From Rhabdothermincola_A sp041688815 (lineage in GTDB: Bacteria; Actinomycetota; Acidimicrobiia; Acidimicrobiales; Acidimicrobilacustridaceae), in contig JBDNHK010000107.1 in NCBI GenBank assembly GCA_041688815.1, forward strand, positions 42,543 through 106,542: a stretch of 64,000 nucleotides of DNA, read 5' to 3'. A program made the position numbers and the translations under genes. Positions within the stretch are counted from its first letter, which is position 1. Every line of letters begins with the position of its first letter. Below, piece after piece: positions 41,238 to 50,199 of the stretch. The notes beneath the pieces are model-generated. The model did no database searches, was not told where the DNA came from, and saw only the letters and a list, made by a program, of their open reading frames with translations.

Positions 41238-42857
41238 TCAGCCGGCGGCCTCGGCCAGCTTCTTCGCCCACGGGTAGTCGGGCTTGCCGCTCGGCGAGCG
41301 TTGGATGGCGTCGACCAGGTGCAGCACCCGCGGCACCTTGTAGCCGGCCAGGTGCTTCTTGGCGTGGGCGCTGAGGTCGTCGAGCTCGACGGTCATGTCG
41401 TCACGGGGCTGCACGACTGCGGTGACCTTCTGGCCCCAACGCTCGTCGGTCACCCCCACCACGAGGCAGTCGTACACCGCCGGGTGGCCCTTCAGCACCT
41501 GCTCGACCTCTTCGGGGTAGACCTTCTCGCCGCCGGTGTTGATGCAGACCGAGCCGCGGCCCATGAGGCTGATGGAGCCGTCCTCCTCGACCATTGCGAA
41601 GTCGCCAGGGATGGCGTAGCGCTTGCCGTCGGCGGCGATCACGAAGGTCTCGGCGGTCTTCTTCGGGTCCTTGTAGTAGCCGATCGGGATGTTGCCGCTA
41701 CGGGCCATCTTGCCGACCACTCCCGACCCGGGCTCGACCGGCTTCAGGTCGTCGTCGAGCACCAACGTGTCGTTCATGGGGTTGACGGTGGGGCCGCCCC
41801 CGCGGTTGACCTGGCCCTTGGTGACGATGATGGTGCCGTTGAAGCCGCTCTCGGTGGCCCCCACGGAATCGGTCACGATGAGGTTCGGGAAGCGGTCGAG
41901 GAACTGGTCCTTCACCGTCGACGAGAAGATGGCGGCGGTCGAGCTCACCGCGAACAACGACGAGAGGTCGGGCACCTCGCCCTTGCTCTCCATGTCGGCG
42001 AGCGCCTCGATCATGGGTCGGCCCATGGCGTCGCCGACGATGAGGATGGTGTTGACCTTCTCCCGTTCGATGGTGCGCCACACCTCGTACGGGTCGAACT
42101 TGGGCAGCAGCACGCAGGTGTTGCCCTGGAACATCTGGCCCACGGTGCCCACGAACGCCGCGCCGTGCATGAGCGGCGGGATGTTCATCATCACCATGGG
42201 GGCCTTGCCCGGTGCGGCCTGGGCGTGGTGGAACTCGTCGGGCACGGGCTGGCGGGTGATCATGTCGATGCCGCCGGCCAGGGCGAAGAAGATGTCGGCG
42301 CTGCGCCACATCACCCCCTTGGGCATGCCCGTCGTCCCACCGGTGTAGATGATGACCTGGTCGTCGTCGCTACGGGGGCCGAAGTCGCGTTCGGCGGAGT
42401 TGGCGGCCAGGGCGTCGGCCAGGTCGACCGAGCCCAACCCGTCGTCGTCGGCCCCGGAGCCGTCGTCCATACGCACCATCGTCTTGAGCAGCGGCAGTTC
42501 GTCTCGTACCTCGGCCACCAGGTGCCCGAACCGGGCGTCGTAGAAGAGCGCCACCAGATCGGCGTTGTCGAACAGGTAGCGGAGTTCGTCGGCCACGTAT
42601 CGGAAGTTGATGTTCACCGGGACGGCGCGGGCCTTCACCACACCGAGGAGGGCCTCGACCCACTGGATGGAGTTGAGGCCGTAGATGCCGACGTGGTCGC
42701 CGGGCTGCACGCCGTTGGCGATCAGGTGGTGGGCCAGGCGGTTGCCGGCGTCTTCGAGTTGGGCGAGGGTTCGATGCTCGCCTTCGCACGCCAGCCCGAC
42801 CCGGTCGGGCACCGCGTCAACGGTGTGTTCGAAGAGATCCGCGAAGTTGTAAGCCAT
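41238..42857 (-). CDS. acyl-CoA synthetase (AMP-forming), second copy
   Basis: 539 residues. P-loop YTGGTTGMPKGVMWRS, A5 TDSVGATESGFNG, A8 (YAIPGDFAMVEEDGSISLMG), A10 RSPSGKPDYPWAK. Very similar in layout to the ligase at 36.6-38.3 kb, including NFADL at the start and INTGGEKVYPEEVE near the end. In the A5 motif it has TES where most have Y-G-x-T/S-E. ATG 42857 begins at the conserved N-terminus. Same strand as the aldehyde dehydrogenase, 169 bases upstream of it, and 44 bases after the WS/DGAT gene. Confidence 0.93.
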   Translation of the reverse strand: MAYNFADLFEHTVDAVPDRVGLACEGEHRTLAQLEDAGNRLAHHLIANGVQPGDHVGIYGLNSIQWVEALLGVVKARAVPVNINFRYVADELRYLFDNADLVALFYDARFGHLVAEVRDELPLLKTMVRMDDGSGADDDGLGSVDLADALAANSAERDFGPRSDDDQVIIYTGGTTGMPKGVMWRSADIFFALAGGIDMITRQPVPDEFHHAQAAPGKAPMVMMNIPPLMHGAAFVGTVGQMFQGNTCVLLPKFDPYEVWRTIEREKVNTILIVGDAMGRPMIEALADMESKGEVPDLSSLFAVSSTAAIFSSTVKDQFLDRFPNLIVTDSVGATESGFNGTIIVTKGQVNRGGGPTVNPMNDTLVLDDDLKPVEPGSGVVGKMARSGNIPIGYYKDPKKTAETFVIAADGKRYAIPGDFAMVEEDGSISLMGRGSVCINTGGEKVYPEEVEQVLKGHPAVYDCLVVGVTDERWGQKVTAVVQPRDDMTVELDDLSAHAKKHLAGYKVPRVLHLVDAIQRSPSGKPDYPWAKKLAEAAG

Positions 42858-42901
42858 GGGGACCGATGGTAGGGCACGGTGCCCGCGGTCACAGCACCGA
42901 C

Positions 42902-44305
42902 TCAGGCGGCGCCGAGAGCCGCCTCGGTCATGGCCCGGAACGCCGGTTCGAGCTGGCCGACGATGCTCCACGCGTCGGGTACGAGCGCGCTGGCGGTGAG
43001 CAGGCCCACGTCGAGATGGTCCTCGTAGCTCATGACGGTGAGGTTGAGCCCGACGCCCTCGGCCACCGGGCCCATCGGGTAGAGCCTGAGGGCCCGGGCC
43101 CCGCCCAGGTAGATCGGCACCGGTGGACCGGCCACGTTCGACACGATGGCGTTCACTGCTGGTCGGTGGCGGTCGGCCATGCCGGCTCGGGAGTAGAGCT
43201 CCATCACCGTTCCCAGGCTGATGGGGTCGAGCATCTCGGCGAGATGAACCATGGTCATCTCGCCGAACAGACGCTGCTCGGTCTTGGCCGCTAGTGCATC
43301 CTTGCTCGTCGCCGCGAGGCAGTCGAGGGGATCGGCGAGCTCGGTGTGCAGCGGTACGAACATCAGCGACAACACGTTGCCGGTCTCGCCCTGATGGCCA
43401 GCGCCGCGCACCGAGACCGGGCAGGCCGACATGAGGGGGGTGTCGGGAAGGGCGTCGAGCTCGAGCAGGTGTCGTCGCAGGGCGCCGGCGGCCACGGCCA
43501 GCACCACGTCGTTGAGCTTGGTGCCGGTGGCTCGCCGGACCTGCTTGAGCTCGTCGAGCGGGAGACGGCCGAAAGCGATGGAGCGCCCGGCCGTGATGGC
43601 GCCGTTGTAGGGCGTGTCGGGAGCGCGGAGGGGCGTACCACCGGGGTGGTCGCCGTCGAGGCGCCGGCGGCGGATGGCGTCGGTGGCCAGCCCGGCCTTG
43701 ATGAGGGCCGCCATCCCTTCGACCGTTCCCTTCACCCGGTCGGCCAGTGACCAGCCGAGCAGCTCGAGATCACCGGGGCGTGGTGCCGGGGGTGCCAGCA
43801 ACTGCTCGTCGATCGGTTCCGGGTCGGGTTCGAGGCCGAAGAACGCGGGCATGAGGTCGGCCCCCGAGCTGCCGTCGAGGGCGCAGTGGTGCACTTTGCC
43901 GGTGAGACCGATCAGACCGTCGGCCAGGCCTTCCAGGACCCAGAACTCCCACAGCGGCCGTGAGCGGTCGAGCCGACGGCTCGCCATCTCGGCCACGAAG
44001 GCGGCCAGCACCCGCTCGTCGCCGGGCGGGTCGAGTCGGGTGCGGTGGATGTGGTGCTCGACCCGGTAGTCGGGGTCGTCGATCCATACGGGGTGGTGCA
44101 TCCGGAAGGGGACGTCCATCACCTTGCGCCGGAACTCGGCGACCAGGGGAACACGAGCGGCGATGTGGTCGCGCAGCTTCTCGAAGCTGTACCCACCGGG
44201 CACGGTGCTCGGGTCGAGCACCGCGGTCACAGCCACGTTCATGGGCATCGACTCGGTCTCGGTGTACAGGAAGGTGGCGTCGAGGCCGGTGAGCCGCTCG
44301 GGCAT
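42902..44305 (-). CDS. wax ester synthase/diacylglycerol acyltransferase (WS/DGAT)
   Basis: 467 residues. The active site HHxxxDG is intact (KVHHCALDGSSGADL) and the C-terminal half has KLNDVVLAVAAGALRRHLLE and IVSNVAGPPVPIYLGGARAL, normal for bacterial WS/DGAT. It uses acyl-CoA to acylate alcohols or diacylglycerol and makes storage wax or triacylglycerol at the membrane. The LDATFLYTETESMPMNV start is typical. The ligase that follows 44 bases later on the same strand could supply its acyl-CoA. Confidence 0.94.
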   Translation of the reverse strand: MPERLTGLDATFLYTETESMPMNVAVTAVLDPSTVPGGYSFEKLRDHIAARVPLVAEFRRKVMDVPFRMHHPVWIDDPDYRVEHHIHRTRLDPPGDERVLAAFVAEMASRRLDRSRPLWEFWVLEGLADGLIGLTGKVHHCALDGSSGADLMPAFFGLEPDPEPIDEQLLAPPAPRPGDLELLGWSLADRVKGTVEGMAALIKAGLATDAIRRRRLDGDHPGGTPLRAPDTPYNGAITAGRSIAFGRLPLDELKQVRRATGTKLNDVVLAVAAGALRRHLLELDALPDTPLMSACPVSVRGAGHQGETGNVLSLMFVPLHTELADPLDCLAATSKDALAAKTEQRLFGEMTMVHLAEMLDPISLGTVMELYSRAGMADRHRPAVNAIVSNVAGPPVPIYLGGARALRLYPMGPVAEGVGLNLTVMSYEDHLDVGLLTASALVPDAWSIVGQLEPAFRAMTEAALGAA

Positions 44306-44325
44306 GGGCGCCTCTCGGTGCTGGT

Positions 44326-44355
44326 CGCCGGGGCGGGAGTCGCCGGGGCGGGAGT
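44326..44355. repeat. two tandem copies of a 15-bp unit
   Basis: CGCCGGGGCGGGAGT occurs twice in direct succession, in the divergent gap between WS/DGAT and the esterase, 21 bases before the WS/DGAT start. It might be a binding site pair or simple slippage. Confidence 0.8.
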
Positions 44356-44445
44356 GATCGTCGCGAGTCTGCCACCACGCCCTTCGAACCGCCCCTCGGG
44401 CTTCGGGCCTGTTGCTTCGCGTCCGCCGACGGGCAGAATGGTGGC

Positions 44446-45708
44446 GTGTCGCTCTCGTCGTTCCTGTTGCTGTGCCTTGGTCTGATCGGGGCCCTGCTGC
44501 TGGCGAACGCCTTTGTACCCGTGCGCCGCAACCGGGTGTTGTTCCTGCCCTCGTTCGTCGCCTCCTGGCTCGTCCTCGAACTGGCGTCGCTGCACCTGGT
44601 CCTCACGGCCGGCTTGGTGGCGGCCTTCGTGTGGATGGGGGCGCTCGACACCTGGGCCGGATGGGTGGGCCTGGTGCTCGTCGCCGTCGCCTCCTCGGCC
44701 CTGGTGATCGTCGTCGTGCGCAGCTGGGCGGCCGCCGGTGCGGCGTCGGCGGCGTTGGGCGATTTCGCCGACGACCGTCCCGGTCGAATTCGTCACAAGA
44801 TCGCGCGCACCCGCAACGTGGCGTTCTCGAAGGTCGCCGGCCGGGTGCTCAAGCTCGACGTGCTCGCTCCCGTCGCTCCGCCGGGTGAAGGGGAGCGACG
44901 CCCGGCCCTGTTGCAGATCCACGGAGGCGCCTGGGTGATCGGCGACAAGCGGGAGCAGGCCATCCCCCTGCTCAAGGCGATGGCTCGCGACGGTTGGGTG
45001 TGCTTCAACGCCAACTATCGGCTCAGCCCTGGTGCCACCTGGCCCGACCACCTCGTCGACGTCAAGCAGGCACTGGCCTTCATTCGCGCCCACGCCGACG
45101 AGTACGGCATCGATCCGTCGTTCGTGGCCGTCACCGGTGGCTCGGCGGGTGGTCACATCGCCACGATGATGGCCCTCACCCAGAACGACCCCCGGTACCA
45201 ACCGGGGTTCGAGGACGCCGATACATCGGTGCAGGCGGCGGTGCCGTTCTATGCGGTGTTCGACCTCACCGACCGTAACGCCGCCCAGGGACCGGAGTTC
45301 CTCCAGAGGTTCCTCGAACCGTTGGTCATGAAAGCATTCCTGGCCGACGAGCCGGAGCGTTTCCGCGAGGCTTCTCCGCTGGACCAGGTGAGTGCCGACG
45401 CCCCCCCGTTCTTCGTGATCCACGGCGACAACGACACCCTCGCTCCGGTGGTCGACGCCCGGATGTTCGTGGCCGAGCTCGGTGGGGTGTCGCAGGCCCC
45501 GGTGGTGTACCTCGAGCTCCGCGGCGCCCAGCACGCCTTCGACACGTTCAGCTCGATCCGCACCCGCCGGGTGGTGAGGGCCGTCGATCGGTTCCTCGCC
45601 ACCATGTGGGCCCGCCACCAGGCGGGCCGGGAGGCTGACGTGCCCGTCGTCGGCGAGCCGGCACTGCCCGGGTCCGACGAAGGCGCCGAGGTCGTCGCCA
45701 ACGGTTGA
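44446..45708 (+). CDS. membrane-bound alpha/beta-hydrolase (HSL/esterase family)
   Basis: 420 residues. Three membrane helices in the first 100 (FLLLCLGLIGALLLANAFVP; FVASWLVLELASLHLVLTAG; GLVLVAVASSALVIVVVRSW), then an esterase domain: oxyanion HGGAW (QIHGGAWVIGDK), nucleophile GGSAGG (VAVTGGSAGGHIATM), acid near HGDNDTLAPV, and His in GAQHAFDTF. A membrane-anchored esterase or lipase next to WS/DGAT could turn over storage or exogenous lipids (inference). A CAGAAT box is 6 bases before GTG 44446. Confidence 0.9.
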   Translation: MSLSSFLLLCLGLIGALLLANAFVPVRRNRVLFLPSFVASWLVLELASLHLVLTAGLVAAFVWMGALDTWAGWVGLVLVAVASSALVIVVVRSWAAAGAASAALGDFADDRPGRIRHKIARTRNVAFSKVAGRVLKLDVLAPVAPPGEGERRPALLQIHGGAWVIGDKREQAIPLLKAMARDGWVCFNANYRLSPGATWPDHLVDVKQALAFIRAHADEYGIDPSFVAVTGGSAGGHIATMMALTQNDPRYQPGFEDADTSVQAAVPFYAVFDLTDRNAAQGPEFLQRFLEPLVMKAFLADEPERFREASPLDQVSADAPPFFVIHGDNDTLAPVVDARMFVAELGGVSQAPVVYLELRGAQHAFDTFSSIRTRRVVRAVDRFLATMWARHQAGREADVPVVGEPALPGSDEGAEVVANG

Positions 45709-45769
45709 GCCGATCCTTCGCGCCGACTGCGGTCGAGACCTATGCCACACTGATCCTCGACGCCGGGGG

Positions 45770-47464
45770 GTGGACGTGAAGTCGAGGGGGAGACGGGTGG
45801 TTCGATCGAGCAATCGACGGCGGTGGACGGTGGTCGTGGCGGCGTGTGCGGTGCTGACGGTCGGGTTGGCCGCCTGCACCAGTTCGTCCGGGGGCGGTGA
45901 CCCGATTGCGGGGTCGTCGCCGTCGACGACACTCGATCTCGACGTCGTCACCCCGGCCCCGAACCCACCTCAGCTCGGGGGCACCCTCAAGGTGGGCCTG
46001 AATTCCGAGACCGACGGGTGGAACCCGACCACCAACCAGTGGACCTCGTCCTCCCTCATCGTGGCCAACGCTCTGTTCGACCGCCTGGCCGCCTACGACC
46101 CCGAAGGCAACCCGAAGCCCTACCTGGCCCTGGCCATCGACCCCAACCCTGCGTTCACCGAGTGGATCATCCGCCTGCGCCCGGCGGTGGAGTTCCACGA
46201 CGGCACGCCGGTCGACGCCGAGGCGGTGAAGCTCAATCTCGACAAGCACAAAGCCTCGCTGCTCACCTCCACGGTGTTTCTCTCCGTCGACCGGATCGAG
46301 GTCGTCGACCCGCTCACCGTTCGGGTGGTGATGAACAAGCCGTGGGCCACCTTTTCCCACATCCTCGCCAACCAGCCCGGCTTCGTGGCCGCGCCGAGCA
46401 TGCTCGGCGACCCCAACGGCAGCCGCAACCCCATCGGCTCAGGGCCTTTCCGCTTCGTGAGCTGGGTCCCGGACAGCGCGCTGAAGGCCGAGGCCAACCG
46501 CACCTACTGGCGCGAAGGTATGCCCTACCTCGACGACGTGGAGTTCCGGGTGCTCCCCGATCTGTCGTCGCGGACAGTGGCGCTGGAAACGGATGCGGTC
46601 GATGTCATCGAGACCAACGACCCGGCGTCGATGATCGCCATCTCCGAGCAGGCCCAGGCCGGGAAGCTCCAGATCTTCGCCACCGACCCGGCCGATACGT
46701 CGGTCTCCGTGGTTGCTCTGAACATGGCCCAGGCGCCTTTCGACGACCCCATGGCCCGGCGAATCGTGGCGCTGGCCACGGACCGCCAGGCCGCTTCCGA
46801 AGCCGGCTATCTGGGGGTGTTCCCACCCGCAGAAGGGCCGTTCGACCGTTCGTCACCCTACTTCGCCGAGACCGACTACCCCACGTACGACATCGAAGCG
46901 GCCCGCCGGCTCCACGAGGAGTACAAGGCCAAGTACGGCAAACCCCTCAGCTATTCGGTCAACATCCCCGGCACGCCCGAGATCAAGTCCGTGCTCGAGG
47001 CTGCCCAGGCTCGGCTCGCCACCATCGGGGTGTCGATGCAGATCGAGACCATGGATCAGCCCCGCCTCGTGTCACGGGCACTCACCGGCAACTTCCAGGG
47101 CACCGGGTTCATCCTGTTCGGCCAGCCCACCCTCGACACGAGCTACGTCTTCCTCGCCGCTTCCACCTTGCGACCCATCGGGCAGCTGTCGCTCAACTTC
47201 GTTCGCAACCCCGACCCGGTGCTCAGCCAGGCCCTCGACGACGGCCGGGCCGCCCCCGACGAGGCCTCCCGCACGGAGGCCTACCGCATCGCGCAGGAAC
47301 GGCTGGCCGCCGAGATCCCCTACATCTACTCCGTCCGCCAGCGCACGGCCATCGGTACTTCGCTGGCCGTCCACGGCCTGGCCGACTGGACGTTTCCCGA
47401 CGGCAGTCCCGGGCGGCGCACCGCCAGCAACCTCATCAGTGCTGGAGCCTGGTTCTCGCCCTGA
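45770..47464 (+). CDS. ABC-transporter solute-binding lipoprotein (family 5)
   Basis: Peptide/nickel/opine-type periplasmic binding protein, up to 564 residues. The signal ends in a lipobox (LTVGLAACTSSSGGG, cysteine acylated), then GGTLKVGLNSETDGWNPTTN, FDRLAAYDPEGNPKPYLALA and NPIGSGPFRFVSWVPDSALK as in SBP_bac_5. No permease or ATPase gene is nearby, so it is an orphan in this window. Start uncertain: GTG 45770 or GTG 45776. Confidence 0.9.
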   Translation: MDVKSRGRRVVRSSNRRRWTVVVAACAVLTVGLAACTSSSGGGDPIAGSSPSTTLDLDVVTPAPNPPQLGGTLKVGLNSETDGWNPTTNQWTSSSLIVANALFDRLAAYDPEGNPKPYLALAIDPNPAFTEWIIRLRPAVEFHDGTPVDAEAVKLNLDKHKASLLTSTVFLSVDRIEVVDPLTVRVVMNKPWATFSHILANQPGFVAAPSMLGDPNGSRNPIGSGPFRFVSWVPDSALKAEANRTYWREGMPYLDDVEFRVLPDLSSRTVALETDAVDVIETNDPASMIAISEQAQAGKLQIFATDPADTSVSVVALNMAQAPFDDPMARRIVALATDRQAASEAGYLGVFPPAEGPFDRSSPYFAETDYPTYDIEAARRLHEEYKAKYGKPLSYSVNIPGTPEIKSVLEAAQARLATIGVSMQIETMDQPRLVSRALTGNFQGTGFILFGQPTLDTSYVFLAASTLRPIGQLSLNFVRNPDPVLSQALDDGRAAPDEASRTEAYRIAQERLAAEIPYIYSVRQRTAIGTSLAVHGLADWTFPDGSPGRRTASNLISAGAWFSP

Positions 47465-47486
47465 CCAGGGTGGAGCCCGATCGTCG

Positions 47487-47492
47487 TAGCCT
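47487..47492 (+). promoter_or_regulatory. -10 element (TAGCCT) before GTG 47499
   Basis: Third copy of TAGCCT in the window; it ends 6 bases before the GTG, pointing to leaderless transcription. Confidence 0.5.
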
Positions 47493-47498
47493 GCGCGA

Positions 47499-48116
47499 GT
47501 GGGTTTCTACGAGAATCAGGTCCTGCCGCGGGTGATCGACGTGATGTGCGGCAACGCGGCCATGGCCGACGTCCGCCGGCCCGCCCTCGCCGGCCTAGCG
47601 GGGCGGGTCCTCGAAGTCGGGTTCGGGTCGGGTACCAACCTCGGGCTGTACCCGACCGAGGTCACCGAAGTGCTGGCCGTCGACCCGGCGGTGGTGGGGC
47701 GCACACTGGCCGAGAAGCGCCGCCGTCGTCATCCCGAACCGGCGATCTCCTACGTGGGCCTCGACGGCGCCCACATCGACCTGCCCGACGCGTCGGCCGA
47801 CAACGCCCTGTCGACCTGGACCCTGTGCACGATCCCTGATGTCGAGGGGGCGCTGGCCGAGATCCGGCGGATCCTGCGTCCCGGTGGTGCGCTGCACTTC
47901 GTCGAGCACGGCCTGTCCGACGACTCGGTGGTGGCGCGCCGCCAGTACCGCTTCGAGCCGGTGCAGAAGCGCTTCGCGGGTGGGTGCCACCTGACCCGCG
48001 ACATCCCTGAGCTGCTACTGAGCTCCGGGTACCGGCTCGACCGGCTCGACCGGTTTCAGCTCGCCGGCCCGCGGATCCTGTCGGCCATGTGGGCGGGGGT
48101 GGCCGTTCCCACCTAG
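47499..48116 (+). CDS. class I SAM-dependent methyltransferase
   Basis: 205 residues. SAM motif I is VLEVGFGSGTNLGLY, motif II near VLAVDPAVV, then DNALSTWTLCTIPDVEGALA with GGALHFVEHG. This layout is like UbiE/phospholipid N-methyltransferase-type enzymes of actinobacteria. Substrate unknown. Confidence 0.88.
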   Translation: MGFYENQVLPRVIDVMCGNAAMADVRRPALAGLAGRVLEVGFGSGTNLGLYPTEVTEVLAVDPAVVGRTLAEKRRRRHPEPAISYVGLDGAHIDLPDASADNALSTWTLCTIPDVEGALAEIRRILRPGGALHFVEHGLSDDSVVARRQYRFEPVQKRFAGGCHLTRDIPELLLSSGYRLDRLDRFQLAGPRILSAMWAGVAVPT

Positions 48117-48199
48117 CGCCCCGCGCCTCGCGCTGACCTCCGTCCTCGGGCGGCCCGGCGTGCCACGATGGGCGCCGGACGCGACGAAGGGAATCCTCC

Positions 48200-49234
48200 A
48201 TGCAGCTCGGAATGGTCGGCCTCGGCCGAATGGGCGCCAACCTGGTGCGACGGCTCGTGGCCGACGGGCACACCTGCGTGGTGTTCGACGTCAACGCGGC
48301 CACGGTGACGGCCCTGGCCGAGGAGAGCGAGGCCATCATCGCGGCGTCGGACCTCGACGACTTCGTGGCCGCGCTCGACGCCCCGCGCTCCGCCTGGGTG
48401 ATGGTGCCGGCGGCCTACGCCGGCGCCACGATCACCGACCTGGCCGAGCGCATGCAGGCCGGCGACATCGTGATCGACGGCGGCAACACCTACTACCGCG
48501 ACGACATCGACCGCGCCGCAGCGTTGGAGCCGGCAGGAATCCACTACGTCGACGTCGGCACCAGCGGCGGTGTCTTCGGCCTCGAGCGAGGTTTCTGCCT
48601 GATGATCGGCGGCGAGGACGAGGTCGTGGCCCGGCTCGACCCGATCTTTCGCACCATCGCGCCCGGGATCGGCACCATCGACCGCACCCCCGGCCGCGTC
48701 GGCGACCCCACGCCCGAGGAACTCGGGTATCTGCACTGCGGACCGGTGGGGGCCGGTCACTTCGTGAAGATGGTCCACAACGGCATCGAGTACGGCGTGA
48801 TGGCGGCCTATGCGGAAGGGCTCAACATCCTCCGCCACGCGGGCGTGGGAAAGCAGACCCACGACCTCGATGCCGAGACCACCCCCCTTCGCGATCCCCA
48901 GTACTACCAGTACGACATCGACACCACGGCGGTGAGCGAGGTGTGGCGGCGCGGGAGCGTGATCGCCTCGTGGCTGCTCGACCTCACCGCCGCCGCGCTG
49001 CAGGACGACCCCGGCCTCGAAACCTTCGCGGGCCGGGTCAGCGACTCCGGTGAGGGACGGTGGACGTCGGTGGCGGCCATCGACGCCGGTGTGCCCGCCC
49101 ACGTGCTCACCGCGGCCCTGTTCGAGCGCTTCAGCTCGCGAGGTGAGGCCGACTTCGCCGACAAGGTGCTGTCGGCCATGCGCAAGCAGTTCGGTGGGCA
49201 CGACGAGAAGCCCACCGACCCTGTCCCCGGCTGA
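48200..49234 (+). CDS. gnd: 6-phosphogluconate dehydrogenase, decarboxylating (short type)
   Basis: 344 residues, the short (NAD- or F420-era) Gnd type rather than the 470-residue form. N-terminal LGMVGLGRMGANLVRRLVAD binds the dinucleotide; DGGNTYYRDDIDRA and VGTSGGVFGLERGFCLMIGG line the substrate site; catalytic Lys and Asn are in HFVKMVHNGIEYG. Converts 6-phosphogluconate to ribulose-5-phosphate with CO2. GAAGGGA precedes ATG 48200. It heads a run of sugar-phosphate genes: epimerase, pgi, ppgK. Confidence 0.94.
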   Translation: MQLGMVGLGRMGANLVRRLVADGHTCVVFDVNAATVTALAEESEAIIAASDLDDFVAALDAPRSAWVMVPAAYAGATITDLAERMQAGDIVIDGGNTYYRDDIDRAAALEPAGIHYVDVGTSGGVFGLERGFCLMIGGEDEVVARLDPIFRTIAPGIGTIDRTPGRVGDPTPEELGYLHCGPVGAGHFVKMVHNGIEYGVMAAYAEGLNILRHAGVGKQTHDLDAETTPLRDPQYYQYDIDTTAVSEVWRRGSVIASWLLDLTAAALQDDPGLETFAGRVSDSGEGRWTSVAAIDAGVPAHVLTAALFERFSSRGEADFADKVLSAMRKQFGGHDEKPTDPVPG

Positions 49235-49241
49235 ACCGGCC

Positions 49242-50180
49242 ATGCCGCTCGTCGCCGCATCCATGCGGACCGCGACGCTGCTCGGTCGCCGAGCCCACAC
49301 CCTTCGGGCCGGAACCACCAGCTTCACGGTGGTGCCCGACCTCGGCTTGCTCGGTACGTCGCTGCGGGTCGGTCGACGCGAATACCTCGATCTCGCCGAC
49401 GGACCCCTGCGGGTGCTCGGAGGGCACACCGCCGGCCTTCCGCTGCTCGCGCCGTGGGCCAACCGCATCGGGGGTGACAGCTACCGCGTCGGACGGCGCA
49501 CGGTCGAGCTCGCCGATGCGCCCGGTCTGCATCGTGAGGGCCACGGCCTGCCCATCCACGGCACCATGATCGGCCGGCCAGGGTGGGTGGCCGACCGGGT
49601 GTCAGCCGGTGGTGGCGAGGCCCGCCTGTCGGCCATGTTCGACAGCGGTGCCGATCCCGAGGTGATGGCGTCGTTCCCGTTCCCCCACCGGCTCCGGGTC
49701 ACGTTCCGGCTGCGGCCGGCGGAGCTGGCGGTGACCACCTCGCTCGCCGCCACCGGCCGGGTGCGCGTCCCGGTGTCGTTCGGGTGGCACCCGTACTTCC
49801 GCCTGCCCGGCGAGGAGCTGGGCGACCTTCGGGTCCACCTCCCCGCCGTGGATCGCCTCGACCTCGATGAACGTATGCTCCCCACCGCCCCGGCCGTATC
49901 CGAGCCGTCGTCGTTGCGCCCGCTGTGTCCCGAGGGTCACGATGACGCCTTCCGGTTCCGAGGCCGGGCCCGGACCCTCGCTCTCGTGGGTCGCCGCCGT
50001 TCGGTCACCGTGAGCTTGGGTGCCGGCTACCCCTTCGGGCAGGTTTACGCCCCGCCGGGATCGCCAGTGGTCGCCCTCGAACCGATGACTGCGGCCACCG
50101 ATTCGCTTCGTCACGGCACCACACCGATGGTCGCTCCCGGTTCCTCGTTCTCCGCCCGATTCCGGATCTCTCTTTCGTGA
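49242..50180 (+). CDS. aldose 1-epimerase family protein
   Basis: 312 residues of the galactose-mutarotase fold. RVLGGHTAGLPLLAPWANRI carries the Asn-Arg pair, EGHGLPIHGTMIGRPG the first His, VSFGWHPYFRLPG the second His, and PPGSPVVALEPMTAATDSLR the catalytic Glu. It likely interconverts anomers of glucose or a glucose phosphate. It starts 7 bases after gnd and lies 19 bases before pgi, so an operon is likely. Specificity (aldose or hexose-6-phosphate) is unclear. Confidence 0.88.
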   Translation: MPLVAASMRTATLLGRRAHTLRAGTTSFTVVPDLGLLGTSLRVGRREYLDLADGPLRVLGGHTAGLPLLAPWANRIGGDSYRVGRRTVELADAPGLHREGHGLPIHGTMIGRPGWVADRVSAGGGEARLSAMFDSGADPEVMASFPFPHRLRVTFRLRPAELAVTTSLAATGRVRVPVSFGWHPYFRLPGEELGDLRVHLPAVDRLDLDERMLPTAPAVSEPSSLRPLCPEGHDDAFRFRGRARTLALVGRRRSVTVSLGAGYPFGQVYAPPGSPVVALEPMTAATDSLRHGTTPMVAPGSSFSARFRISLS

Positions 50181-50199
50181 CCCACCCCCGAGGAGCCTG

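Noticed and set aside
41061..42872. 603-codon plus-strand frame opposite the second acyl-CoA synthetase
   Set aside because: Same compositional mirror effect; the minus strand has full AMP-ligase motifs while this frame has only Val/Asp/His-rich filler.
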